A DNA stretch of 64,000 nt from Croceitalea sp947503285 (GTDB lineage: Bacteria > Bacteroidota > Bacteroidia > Flavobacteriales > Flavobacteriaceae). Below, piece by piece: positions 17,514 to 25,551 of this stretch. Below the pieces are notes generated by a model. It saw only the letters and a program-made list of their open reading frames with translations, made no database searches and was not told the origin of the DNA. A program made the position numbers and the translations under genes. Numbering within the stretch: the first letter of the stretch is position 1; every line of letters starts with the position of its first letter. The stretch spans positions 372,001 to 436,000 of the forward strand of contig NZ_BTGQ01000002.1 in the NCBI RefSeq assembly GCF_036985505.1. Direction: 5' to 3'.

Positions 17514-18764
17514 CTATTCATCTCTTAAGGCATCAATGGTGTGGATACTCGCTGCCCGCCATGCGGGGAAAAAGCCGGCTATCGCACCTGCAACAACTAA
17601 AACGATTACAGTAGAGAAGGCGACCGTAAAATTGACCGAAGGGTTGAGCACATAATCAATTTCCACATTCGGGCCCACTACCTCTAAAATGGCCATGCTT
17701 AATATCAATCCTGAAAAACCGGATATCGCGGTGACAAATATGGACTCTTGCAAAATCATTCCCACAATACTCCAAGGCTTTGCCCCTAATGCTTTTCGAA
17801 TGCCAATTTCCCGAGTGCGTTCTTTCACGACAATCAACATGATATTGCTTACCCCGACAACACCGGCAATAATGGTACAGATACCGACGAACCAGAAGAA
17901 AAACTTGATGTTGTTGGTCAGTCCGTAGTAACGCTTTGCCTCTTCAATCGGATTCCAAACACGGATTGCCCTATCATCTTCTGGTGAGACCCCATGGTAC
18001 TCGTGCAGGTAATCCTTCATTTCAGCTATGAACTTATCCGTGTTCGCAACAGTCTCGTCAAGTGAGCCTTGCTCTGGTAACAGGTAATTTAGATTGTTTA
18101 TTTTATCTCCACCGTTAAAAGCAAGTTGGGCCGTTGTTATCGGAATAAAAATGCGTTCTTCTTCCCCTTCATCATCACCATACTCACCAAACACCCCGAC
18201 CACCTTAAAATTGGCCCCTGAAATATTCAGGTATTCCCCCAATGGGGAATCCAATTTTGAAAAGACCTCCCTTTTTATCTTATTGCTTATTACCGCAACC
18301 TTGGCATTGGTACGAACGTCGGTCTCATTGATGTACCGCCCTTCGGACAAGTATTCGTTTTCTATGGTCTGTAGATCAGCGGTAGTACCCGCAATGTTGT
18401 AAACCAATAGGTCATTCTTATAAACCACTTTTACATCACGAGGAAAGTACAGTACGGAGCCTTTCTCATAGCCATCACCCATTTGCCCTGCAATCGCATC
18501 AAAATTCTCATTTCTAAGTTGGATTCTTCTTCCGGGGTTAAGCCCCTTGTATTCTATTGTGGTCCTTCTTGGCCAAACCCAGATACTCGTAGCAGCGTCT
18601 TCTTTAAATTCTGCCGCGATCCCGTTTTGCATTCCTTGACCGAAACCCAATAAAATAACAAGAATGAATATACCTGAAGCAACAGAAAGACCCGTGAGGA
18701 AAGTCCGCAATTTATTCTTGCGGATAGTGTCGAAAATCTCTTGCCATCTTTCGATGTCAAACAT
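17514..18764 (-). CDS. MacB-like ABC transporter permease (type A, first copy); first gene of the efflux operon
   Basis: This 416-residue FtsX-like permease starts MFDIERWQEIFDTIRKNKLR, has a MacB-type periplasmic domain with an acidic loop (GEYGDDEGEEERIFIPI), and ends with three membrane helices around VKERTREIGIRKALGAKPWS. It lacks an ATPase domain. It heads the operon, which continues through permease B, adaptor, ATPase, permease A', permease B', adaptor' and TolC. The 104 bases upstream are AT-rich and should contain the operon promoter, but I see no full TAnnTTTG match there. Confidence 0.92.
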   Translation of the reverse strand: MFDIERWQEIFDTIRKNKLRTFLTGLSVASGIFILVILLGFGQGMQNGIAAEFKEDAATSIWVWPRRTTIEYKGLNPGRRIQLRNENFDAIAGQMGDGYEKGSVLYFPRDVKVVYKNDLLVYNIAGTTADLQTIENEYLSEGRYINETDVRTNAKVAVISNKIKREVFSKLDSPLGEYLNISGANFKVVGVFGEYGDDEGEEERIFIPITTAQLAFNGGDKINNLNYLLPEQGSLDETVANTDKFIAEMKDYLHEYHGVSPEDDRAIRVWNPIEEAKRYYGLTNNIKFFFWFVGICTIIAGVVGVSNIMLIVVKERTREIGIRKALGAKPWSIVGMILQESIFVTAISGFSGLILSMAILEVVGPNVEIDYVLNPSVNFTVAFSTVIVLVVAGAIAGFFPAWRAASIHTIDALRDE

Positions 18765-18868
18765 TGGGTTGGATTTAATTGATTGATGAAATACGCAAGC
18801 GTACTTTTAGTAAGACTTCAAACTCAATTATTTGTTACACTTTTTTATAAAAAAATAAAATAAACCGA

Positions 18869-19084
18869 CTAGTTCCGTACTTTGCGATATATAAAATAAA
18901 AGAGTCCCCCTACCAATATATAGGGTATTGCCATCAAATATACAATACCATTATTGATACCTTCAGCTTGACTGTTATCGGCCTCGCTTTCTAGAGCGGC
19001 CCTGCACATGGCACATTGTGCCTCTATTTCTTGTGGAAAAAACACCAACGTTACCAAGACAAAAAAAGCTATCTGTTTTTTCAT
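18869..19084 (-). CDS. Small exported or membrane protein with a CxxC pair
   Basis: This 71-residue protein begins with a signal-like hydrophobic stretch (residues 4-22), then CAMC (Cys24 and Cys27) just after the probable cleavage site, an acidic segment, and one C-terminal membrane helix (about 47-66) followed by basic residues. I do not recognise a named family. It is nine bases downstream of the DUF420 gene at the end of a cytochrome-oxidase assembly cluster, so a role in copper or thiol handling on the periplasmic side is a reasonable inference, not a demonstrated one. Confidence 0.7.
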   Translation of the reverse strand: MKKQIAFFVLVTLVFFPQEIEAQCAMCRAALESEADNSQAEGINNGIVYLMAIPYILVGGLFYFIYRKVRN

Positions 19085-19093
19085 AAGACCATT

Positions 19094-19627
19094 TTAGTGT
19101 ACATAATATGGGGAAATCATTAAATATACCACAACACCCGTCACCGCAACATATAGCCAAATAGGAAATGTATACTTCGCCCATAACCTATGGGACTCAA
19201 AATCATTTAAGTAGGTTTTGCTATACGTTATCAAAACCAAGGGAATTATTACTATTGAAAGTACGATATGGCTTAACAAAATGAAAAAATATACATACCG
19301 TATCATACCTTCGCCCCCAAAGGATGTGGATGTAGCGGTCATATGGTATGCGACGTACATTGCCAAAAAAAGTACGGATAGGGCAATGCAGGTCATCATC
19401 AGGTTTTGGTGCAATTTACGTTTACCGTTTTTAATGGCGGTTACGGCAACAATCAACAAGACAGCCGTCAAGCCGTTTATACCTGCATAAATCGGTGGCA
19501 AAAAAGTCAATGGTTCGGCGTCGGGTATTTTATACCCAAATAGGAATGCCACTACCAATGGTATTGCTATGGACAAAACCGTAATCCAGATTTTAATCTT
19601 CTTTTCGTCTTTAGCTAATACTCCCAT
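19094..19627 (-). CDS. DUF420 family membrane protein, cytochrome oxidase assembly-linked
   Basis: This 177-residue protein has about five membrane helices (around 13-30, 40-60, 75-95, 112-132 and 153-172). Histidines lie near helix ends (KLHQNLMM, YHMTATSTSFGG, LSHIVLSI). These features match DUF420, a family related to CtaM-like oxidase biogenesis factors. Its stop and start are tightly packed: it begins directly after the stop of the SCO gene (19628) and is followed by the small CxxC protein. It probably acts in the inner membrane in heme A or copper oxidase maturation. Confidence 0.87.
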   Translation of the reverse strand: MGVLAKDEKKIKIWITVLSIAIPLVVAFLFGYKIPDAEPLTFLPPIYAGINGLTAVLLIVAVTAIKNGKRKLHQNLMMTCIALSVLFLAMYVAYHMTATSTSFGGEGMIRYVYFFILLSHIVLSIVIIPLVLITYSKTYLNDFESHRLWAKYTFPIWLYVAVTGVVVYLMISPYYVH

Positions 19628-20371
19628 CTATTCTGCCAATAATTTTTTGATATCTTCTTTCAATATGGTAATCTGTTGTGCCTCTCCCTCTTTGTTGACC
19701 CCTTGTTTCTCGGTGATGGTTCCCCTATAGTATATTATCGGATTTCCGTAACTATCGGTTCTTGACCTGATAAAACCTTGTTTATCCACCAAAGCAAACA
19801 TTCCAGAATGCTCAAATCCACCAGGTGCATCATTTGCTTCATTTGCCAAAATATAAAAACCCGTGCGGGCCAGGTCATAAATTTCTTCTTGATTACCGGT
19901 CAAAAAATTCCATTTGGTATTCGAAGCATTGTACTTTTTTGCGTAGTCTTTCAAAACACTTGGCTTATCGTATCTGGGGTTGATGGTAAATGAAGCGATT
20001 CCGAATTCGCCCTCATCCTTAAAGGTAGCTTGCAGTTCTTCTAGGTTACTGCTCATTACCGGGCAAATAGTCGGGCATGTGGTGAAGAAAAAATCCACTA
20101 CATATACTTTACCCAGATAATCCTTATTTGAAATCAGCACACTATCTTGGTTCAAGAAAGAGAAGGATGGTACTGCCCTTTTTTTGCCATTTGAGGTTAC
20201 GTATGACAATGGCATAACTGATGTTGTGCCGGCCATGCGATCATTCTCTATTACCGTACCCGTTTTAAGTCTTTTTGTAATCTCATATACGGCAAAGACC
20301 CCAAATATTAATACTATCAAAGAAACCCAAACGTAGGTATATTGTTGCTTCTTATTTGCTCCTGTTGGCAT
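19628..20371 (-). CDS. SCO1/SenC family copper chaperone for cytochrome oxidase
   Basis: This 247-residue protein has an N-terminal membrane anchor (about 12-30) and a thioredoxin-like SCO domain. The copper-binding pair is present as CPTIC (Cys99 and Cys103), and the third ligand is the histidine in GGFEHSGMFALVD. SCO proteins deliver copper to, or reduce, the CuA site of oxidase subunit II (encoded at 48560-49744). Its first 20 bases overlap the end of the Cys-less SCO-like gene upstream, indicating translational coupling. Confidence 0.94.
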   Translation of the reverse strand: MPTGANKKQQYTYVWVSLIVLIFGVFAVYEITKRLKTGTVIENDRMAGTTSVMPLSYVTSNGKKRAVPSFSFLNQDSVLISNKDYLGKVYVVDFFFTTCPTICPVMSSNLEELQATFKDEGEFGIASFTINPRYDKPSVLKDYAKKYNASNTKWNFLTGNQEEIYDLARTGFYILANEANDAPGGFEHSGMFALVDKQGFIRSRTDSYGNPIIYYRGTITEKQGVNKEGEAQQITILKEDIKKLLAE

Positions 20372-20984
20372 CGTTCTTCTTTAAGGCAAGTCTATATTCG
20401 GCAAGTATGATCTTAACATCATCTTCCATTTTATTATTAAGCTCTGCAACCGATGTGGTATTGAACCCATATTTGACCCCCACATCCTCATCATCGTCCC
20501 TACCCCTTAAGTTTCTATTTTTATCTATGATGAACACTTCAGAAACCCCAAAATCCTTATTTAAGGATAAATCCGTTTTTAAGCTGGCGAACACTTCTTC
20601 TATCTTACTTGTCGAAGCGAAGACGAAGTTCCAATTGGTTATTGGTGACAACTTACCCAGTTCCCCCTTAAGTTCTGTAATCTTGGCTTCATTACCCAAG
20701 GGGACGAACATTACCAATTGAAAATCGTTGAACTCATGAAAACGTTTGTATATTTTTTGATTTAGGTTAAAAGCATTACCCTTTATGTTATCGATATCAG
20801 CACCCAAAAAACCAAGTATGGTAATCTTGTTTTCAAATGTCGTTGCACCATCAATCGAAATGATATCAGGAATTTCTTTTGTTAAAACAGGAAGTTTTCC
20901 AAAGTTGTTCACGCCTGAGGCGAAAAAAAGATAAGCAACCAATGGTAAGATAAATAAGGCAACGAGAACAATGGTTTTTTTCAC
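20352..20984 (-). CDS. SCO/thioredoxin-fold-like exported protein lacking the cysteine pair
   Basis: This 210-residue protein starts with a membrane anchor or signal (residues 4-22, VLVALFILPLVAYLFF). It keeps a thioredoxin/SCO-like strand order (KITILGFLGADIDN, FQLVMFVPLG, EVFIIDKNRNLRGR), but where SCO has CxxxC it reads GADIDNIKGN, and the protein has no cysteine at all. It is co-transcribed with and overlaps the true SCO gene by 20 bases. It could be a non-catalytic partner or scaffold in copper insertion. The fold call is by eye and moderately secure; the function is unknown. Confidence 0.7.
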   Translation of the reverse strand: MKKTIVLVALFILPLVAYLFFASGVNNFGKLPVLTKEIPDIISIDGATTFENKITILGFLGADIDNIKGNAFNLNQKIYKRFHEFNDFQLVMFVPLGNEAKITELKGELGKLSPITNWNFVFASTSKIEEVFASLKTDLSLNKDFGVSEVFIIDKNRNLRGRDDDEDVGVKYGFNTTSVAELNNKMEDDVKIILAEYRLALKKNDANRSK

Positions 20985-21043
20985 AAGAAGGGTTTAAAAC
21001 ACTACCAAATCCATACAGCTATCAAAATAAATTTTCGCCTTAG

Positions 21044-21051
21044 CAAAAATA
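21044..21051 (-). promoter_or_regulatory. Candidate -7 element for the SCO-like operon
   Basis: On the minus strand this reads TATTTTTG, matching TAnnTTTG, 60 bases before the start at 20984. It lies between that start and the terminator of the upstream operon. No -33 TTTG at the right distance is visible. Confidence 0.35.
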
Positions 21052-21078
21052 AAAAAAGGCAGTCAAAAAACTGCCTTT
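21051..21078 (-). terminator. Intrinsic terminator of the cyoE-COX III-COX IV operon
   Basis: The stem AAAGGCAGT / ACTGCCTTT (21055-21063 and 21070-21078) is followed on the minus strand by seven T (A-run 21051-21057). It lies 27 bases after the COX IV stop. Confidence 0.85.
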
Positions 21079-21104
21079 ATATACCTTCTATTAAGAAATC
21101 TTAA

Positions 21105-21488
21105 CTAAAATTCCCAAGCTAAGAAACCTGTTTTGAATATATCGTATATATAGGTCGCCTCAAACAGTAAAATGAATACTAAATAGGATACCAAGAAAAT
21201 AGGCGTCCAGACAATTGCCCTTCGTAAAGAACTTTTCTCATCGCGTAAATGCATAAAGTCCCAAGCGATATAATAAGCCTTTACGAGTGTTAAAATAATG
21301 AAAATCCAGTTTAGTAGTTTCATCCCCAAAAAGGAGGTGCCTATTAGAAACGCAGGCTTAAAAATACCTAAGACTACCTCAACGGCGGTTACAATGGATA
21401 AAAAAATCAAAACCCCCCAAATCTTCTGGGTATTGGACTTAAATTTGAGTAAGCCCCTAAAAATTTCCAATTTATGTTCGTGTGCCAT
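21105..21488 (-). CDS. Cytochrome c oxidase subunit IV (prokaryotic COX4 family)
   Basis: This 127-residue protein has three membrane helices (about 21-42, 46-68 and 85-108). The second carries the usual VKAYYIAWDFMHLR sequence of bacterial oxidase subunit IV, in which the histidine and aromatic residues are conserved. It stabilises subunit I in the inner membrane. It is the last gene of the unit that begins with the heme O synthase and includes two subunit III genes; a terminator follows. Confidence 0.9.
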   Translation of the reverse strand: MAHEHKLEIFRGLLKFKSNTQKIWGVLIFLSIVTAVEVVLGIFKPAFLIGTSFLGMKLLNWIFIILTLVKAYYIAWDFMHLRDEKSSLRRAIVWTPIFLVSYLVFILLFEATYIYDIFKTGFLAWEF

Positions 21489-21545
21489 ATGTCTTCAAAA
21501 TATGTGTATCGGTTTCCTAATTATATTCAGAAACGGATGCGTGCT

Positions 21546-22520
21546 TTATACCAAATAAAAGAATGTAAATACAAAAACCCAAACAAGGTCTACAAAGTGC
21601 CAGTAGAGACCAACCTTTTCGACCATTTCGTAATGCCCTCGTTTTTCATAAGTACCCAATATCACATTCAAGAAAATAATGATATTGATTACCACACCTG
21701 AAAAAACGTGAAAGCCATGAAAACCTGTTATAAAAAAGAAAAAGTCTGCAAACAATCGGCTACCATACTCATTTCTGACCAAGTTTGCCCCTTCAACTAC
21801 CCTGACGGCATCTTTCAATTTATTTAAGGACTGCTCTCTGGTCAGTAAGGTCTTCTCCCCTTCCTCATTAATCGTCTCGGTGCGAATTAAAATGTTGGGA
21901 TCCGCTTTGAAACCGGCAATAACCTCATTTAAGGATACACTGGTCAAGGCGGCCTCATCGGTATACCAAACCCCTTTATCCCTGGTGTTGCGCACCCTTT
22001 CTTCTTTTAAGGCAACTGCAAACTCTCCAACTGCGGCCCGTTCACCGGAGTCTGCCTTTACAAATTGTAAAATTCTTCCTCCTTTGGTTTCGAGGGCCCC
22101 ATAATCACCCTTTATAAATGTTGCCCATTCCCATGCTTGCGAACCGACGAATATTGCCCCACCGATAACGGTTAAGAACATGTAGATAATAACCCTATTC
22201 TGTTTCATCTTATGACCGGCATCAACGGCCAAAACCATCGTCACCGAAGACATGATCAAAATAAAAGTCATGAAGGCCACATAGATCATCGGATAATTAC
22301 CGTGAAAAAACGGCACGTGGGTAAAAACCTCATCAGCGATTGGCCATGTCTCAATAAACTTAAACCTTGAAAAGCCGTAAGCGGCCAAAAAACCAGAAAA
22401 CGTAAGTGCATCGGAAACGATGAAAAACCACATCATCAGTTTACCATAACTAGCACCTAGTGGCCTATTTCCACCTCCCCAAACATTTTCTTCACTATCG
22501 GTAGTTACCGTTGTATCCAT
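21546..22520 (-). CDS. Cytochrome c oxidase subunit III, long form with a soluble insertion
   Basis: This 324-residue subunit III homologue begins after a short Gly-rich segment with GKLMMWFFIVSDALTFSGFLAAYG. It ends with helices containing FFFFITGFHGFHVFSGV and YWHFVDLVWVFVFTFFYLV, the usual subunit III landmarks. Between helices three and four (about residues 140-245) there is a hydrophilic insertion of roughly 100 residues with no membrane segment. Subunit III supports proton uptake and stability of the oxidase. The gene lies between the short subunit III gene and COX IV. Confidence 0.9.
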   Translation of the reverse strand: MDTTVTTDSEENVWGGGNRPLGASYGKLMMWFFIVSDALTFSGFLAAYGFSRFKFIETWPIADEVFTHVPFFHGNYPMIYVAFMTFILIMSSVTMVLAVDAGHKMKQNRVIIYMFLTVIGGAIFVGSQAWEWATFIKGDYGALETKGGRILQFVKADSGERAAVGEFAVALKEERVRNTRDKGVWYTDEAALTSVSLNEVIAGFKADPNILIRTETINEEGEKTLLTREQSLNKLKDAVRVVEGANLVRNEYGSRLFADFFFFITGFHGFHVFSGVVINIIIFLNVILGTYEKRGHYEMVEKVGLYWHFVDLVWVFVFTFFYLV

Positions 22521-22613
22521 AAAAACATTCGTTTTAATAAAACTTTAGCAAAAATACATCTTTTGACGTATTGGAAAAAGTCAATTTGTTTAGAAAACCG
22601 ATGTTTCTAAAAA

Positions 22614-23195
22614 TTATTTCACAAAAAACATAAATAGGATTAGATAAACCCACAAAATATCCAAAAAATGCCAAAACGTAGCACCTAATTCCATGCCTAA
22701 AAGATTTTTTGGGGTGTACCGCCCCTTATGCTGTTGCACGATAACCACCAGTAATGAAATCAAACCTGCGACCACATGCAAAATATGGACAAAGGCAATT
22801 AAGAAAACATAAGACATTTTTATATTGCTGGTGGGCCCTGTAAAATAGTAACCACTATCCAACATTTGTGAAAACCCTATAAATTGAAGTACGATAAAGG
22901 CAATACCAAGTATTAAAGTCGAGAGCAACCAGTTTCCAGACTTCTTCTGTTGATTCCCCTGTACAGCCTTTTTCGCCATGATATAGGTAAAACTGCTCAA
23001 CACTATTAGTACGGTACTAATGAAAAAAGCTTTTGGCAAAGCAATATTATCAAGCCAATCTTCTCTTTTACTGCTAACGACATAGGCACTCGTCCAACCG
23101 GCAAACCCCATGATAAGGCTGACTATACCAAACCAAAGCATCATTTTTTTTGCCCTTCTGTTCTTCTCTTCTATGGTACCTTGGGTTAAATCCAT
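22614..23195 (-). CDS. Cytochrome c oxidase subunit III, short form
   Basis: This 193-residue protein has five membrane helices. The last two include VFLIAFVHILHVVAGLISLLVV and ATFWHFLDILWVYLILFMFFV, which match heme-copper oxidase subunit III. It lacks the large insertion of its neighbour at 21546-22520. Two consecutive subunit III-type genes with one subunit IV gene fit a Bacteroidota caa3/aa3-type oxidase cluster. The start ATG at 23195 is followed by a charged segment (EEKNRRAKK) before the first helix. Confidence 0.9.
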   Translation of the reverse strand: MDLTQGTIEEKNRRAKKMMLWFGIVSLIMGFAGWTSAYVVSSKREDWLDNIALPKAFFISTVLIVLSSFTYIMAKKAVQGNQQKKSGNWLLSTLILGIAFIVLQFIGFSQMLDSGYYFTGPTSNIKMSYVFLIAFVHILHVVAGLISLLVVIVQQHKGRYTPKNLLGMELGATFWHFLDILWVYLILFMFFVK

Positions 23196-23265
23196 AATCT
23201 TTAATTCTTAACTAATTCGATTCCTTTTTTCCGAAAAATTCCGATCAATCAATTATTTCAAGTCT

Positions 23266-24177
23266 TCAAAATAGGGTAGTGCCAAACTTATCCACCACAA
23301 ATACGATTTGCATCAATGTGATATAGATAACACTGGCCAGCATTAGTTTACGTGCCGATTTATTATCCCTTTTCCCATACAAACCAAAGGCAAAAACAAG
23401 CATTGCAAACCCCATTACAAAAACAACTATGGCTGCCGTTACGGATAATTGCAGCCTTCCCGTAAAACCAAAAGCGGGCATTATTGAAATCACGATCATC
23501 CAAATAGTGTATAAAATAATCTGTAAAATCGTGCCGGTGTCCTTTCTACCAGTGGGCAACATTTTAAATCCCCCATTTTTATAATCATCATCCAACATCC
23601 AACCTAGTGCCCAAAAATGGGGGAATTGCCAAAAAAACTGAATCATAAACAATGTTCCCGGTTCAATACCGAAATCATTGGTAGCAGCCACCCATCCCAA
23701 CATAAAAGGGATGGCACCGGGAATCGCACCAACAAATACGGCAAGTGGTGTTTTTGTTTTTAAAGGGGTATATACACTCGTATATAGAAAGATTGAAATC
23801 GCACCGAACAATGCAGTTTGAGGATTCAGGAAATACAATGCGAAAACCCCCAATACCGTCAAAACAATCGCTATCGTCAGGGCAGTGTTCACCGACATCC
23901 TACCAGCCGGTATCGGCCGATTTCTTGTTCGGTCCATCAATGCATCGAGATCTTTTTCTATAATCTGATTATAGGCATTGGAGGCACCAACCATGCAATA
24001 TCCCCCAAAAGCCAAAAGCAGTATGGAAAACAAACTGACTTCGTAGGCACCAAGAAAGTAACCTGCAATTGAAGAAAAAACGACACTCACCGCAAGCCTC
24101 ACTTTCGTGAGCTCTTTAAAATCAGCAAAAACCAAGGACCAGTTTGATTTTTTTATTTCGCCAGTGGCAGTCTTCAT
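23266..24177 (-). CDS. cyoE: Protoheme IX farnesyltransferase (heme O synthase)
   Basis: The enzyme adds a farnesyl group to protoheme to make heme O, the precursor of heme A for the aa3 oxidase. The 303-residue UbiA-family protein has about nine membrane helices. The prenyl-diphosphate motif is visible at about residues 70-84 (NQIIEKDLDALMDRT), and the second Asp-rich loop is ALGWMLDDDYKNGGFKMLP. It heads the minus-strand oxidase gene unit. A candidate promoter (24279-24310) lies about 100 bases upstream, just past the terminator of the tonB gene. Confidence 0.95.
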   Translation of the reverse strand: MKTATGEIKKSNWSLVFADFKELTKVRLAVSVVFSSIAGYFLGAYEVSLFSILLLAFGGYCMVGASNAYNQIIEKDLDALMDRTRNRPIPAGRMSVNTALTIAIVLTVLGVFALYFLNPQTALFGAISIFLYTSVYTPLKTKTPLAVFVGAIPGAIPFMLGWVAATNDFGIEPGTLFMIQFFWQFPHFWALGWMLDDDYKNGGFKMLPTGRKDTGTILQIILYTIWMIVISIMPAFGFTGRLQLSVTAAIVVFVMGFAMLVFAFGLYGKRDNKSARKLMLASVIYITLMQIVFVVDKFGTTLF

Positions 24178-24278
24178 TCGTTATATCTCTTTTCTCTAGG
24201 TCAGTAATGGTTCTTCAAACCATCGACAATACCATAATGTCAGGCCCAACCTATTTCATAGCATCCCTAAAGGGCCCA

Positions 24279-24310
24279 CAAAGATAAGGTCGGCACGTAT
24301 CATTTGCAAC
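24279..24310 (-). promoter_or_regulatory. Candidate promoter of the cyoE/oxidase subunit operon
   Basis: The minus-strand -7 box TATCTTTG (24279-24286) fits TAnnTTTG exactly. A GTTG box (24307-24310) lies 20 bases upstream, one base off the TTTG consensus. The site sits after the tonB terminator and before cyoE. Confidence 0.45.
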
Positions 24311-24336
24311 CGATTCACGGTCTTTATGCCATTATC

Positions 24337-24378
24337 AAAAAAACAGAAAGCCCTTGTCATTGACAAGGGCTTTCTGTT
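24337..24378 (-). terminator. Intrinsic terminator after the TonB gene
   Basis: A 17-bp perfect stem (24342-24358 and 24362-24378, core AAGCCCTTGTC) with a three-base loop is followed on the minus strand by a T-run (A-run 24337-24343). Confidence 0.9.
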
Positions 24379-24398
24379 ATAGAACTAAATAGCTTTTG

Positions 24399-25103
24399 CT
24401 ACTGTAATTTGAAATTGATCGGAATACTAAAAGGAACCTTTACGGCACGACCACGTTGCTTACCTGGCGTCATTTTAGGCAGCTTGTTGATAATACGTAA
24501 TGCCTCTGCCTCAAGGTTCTTGTCAGGTCCACGCATTCTAATGTTACCGATGCTTCCATCTTTTTGAATCACGAAAACAACACTAACACGACCTTGAACA
24601 CCCATTTCTTGGGCAATCTCAGGATAACGGAAATTTTTACGGATGTGTTTTTGAATCATTTCCTGAAAACATGCTTTCTTATTACTGGCGCCTTCACAAC
24701 CCGGAAACACAGGAACATCTTCAATTACTGCGAACGGAACGGAGATGTCTTCTTCCACTTCTTCCATCTCTACCTCTTCCACTTCCATCACCTCTTCTTC
24801 TTGGCTAGTCTCGGTTGATTCGATAACCGTTTCCTCAACTTCCTCTTCATCCTCAACAACCTCGATTACTTCCGGCGCGGCAGGTGGCGGTGGCGGTGGT
24901 GGCGTTTTGATTTGTTCCGTCATTGGAACTTCCTCGTCCAACTGATCTTCAACGTTCAAGGCAAAATCATAATCATTGCCCTTATCATATTTTTTCCACT
25001 CTAAACCCCTCCAAACAATTAACATTACCACTGCAAGGCCAATAACAAAGTAAAGGCTGCTATTTCTACCTACATCGGCTTTTGGATTTTTCTTTGGCTC
25101 CAT
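24399..25103 (-). CDS. Energy transducer TonB
   Basis: This 234-residue protein has an N-terminal cytoplasmic segment, one membrane helix (about 15-31, LYFVIGLAVVMLIVW), a periplasmic linker with seven prolines in a row followed by a very acidic Glu/Val stretch (about 68-125), and a C-terminal TonB domain (about 140-234, with YPEIAQEMGVQGRVSVVFVI and the usual PGKQRGRAVKVPFSIPINF end). It passes proton-motive energy from ExbBD to outer-membrane TonB-dependent transporters. No exbB/exbD genes are adjacent. A terminator follows the gene, so it is probably expressed alone or from a promoter just upstream. Confidence 0.93.
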   Translation of the reverse strand: MEPKKNPKADVGRNSSLYFVIGLAVVMLIVWRGLEWKKYDKGNDYDFALNVEDQLDEEVPMTEQIKTPPPPPPPAAPEVIEVVEDEEEVEETVIESTETSQEEEVMEVEEVEMEEVEEDISVPFAVIEDVPVFPGCEGASNKKACFQEMIQKHIRKNFRYPEIAQEMGVQGRVSVVFVIQKDGSIGNIRMRGPDKNLEAEALRIINKLPKMTPGKQRGRAVKVPFSIPINFKLQ

Positions 25104-25167
25104 GTGCTTTAATTTTTAGTATTCGCTAATTTAATTATTAATTCGAAATATAGGCAATTATAATGAG

Positions 25168-25551
25168 TCATTTTAACTTCCCAATGCGTGAAAAGTACTT
25201 TTTAATGAGTAAAACACCTAACGAAGCCCCTGTTAGATTCGCCAGAACATCCCAAATTTCAGCGGCCCGACCATAAGGCATGACATACTGTAAAAACTCA
25301 ATTAGTATGCCATAAAGGGCTGAAAAGATGAAAATTCCAAGAAAAATGGTGTTTAATGAGGCCCCACTCTTTTTAAAGGACAAAGAACCCAAAATAACGA
25401 TACCACAATGAAAACCGGCATGAACAAATTTATCCAAATGGGGAAACCATATTTTTTGTTCTCCATCCCCGGGAAAAGAAAATAAGCTGAGCAGTGTAAT
25501 CAACACCATCCAGCTTATAAACAAAATCGTAAAAAAATGCTTTTTAGGCAC
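25168..25551 (-). CDS. VanZ family membrane protein
   Basis: This 127-residue protein has four membrane helices and the VanZ-like pattern DKFVHAGFHCGIVILG and YGILIEFLQYVMPYGRAAEIWDVLANLTGASLG. VanZ of Enterococcus confers teicoplanin tolerance; the bacterial family at large has no settled function. The start is a GTG at 25549-25551 lying within the last codons of gcvH (eight-base overlap), so it is probably translated by coupling to gcvH. This gcvH-VanZ pairing stands directly downstream of sprA on the same strand. Confidence 0.87.
   Translation of the reverse strand: MPKKHFFTILFISWMVLITLLSLFSFPGDGEQKIWFPHLDKFVHAGFHCGIVILGSLSFKKSGASLNTIFLGIFIFSALYGILIEFLQYVMPYGRAAEIWDVLANLTGASLGVLLIKKYFSRIGKLK

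Noticed and set aside
24745..24945. Ser/Thr-rich plus-strand frame opposite tonB
   Set aside because: Mirror of the Glu-rich and polyproline stretch of TonB; no independent support.
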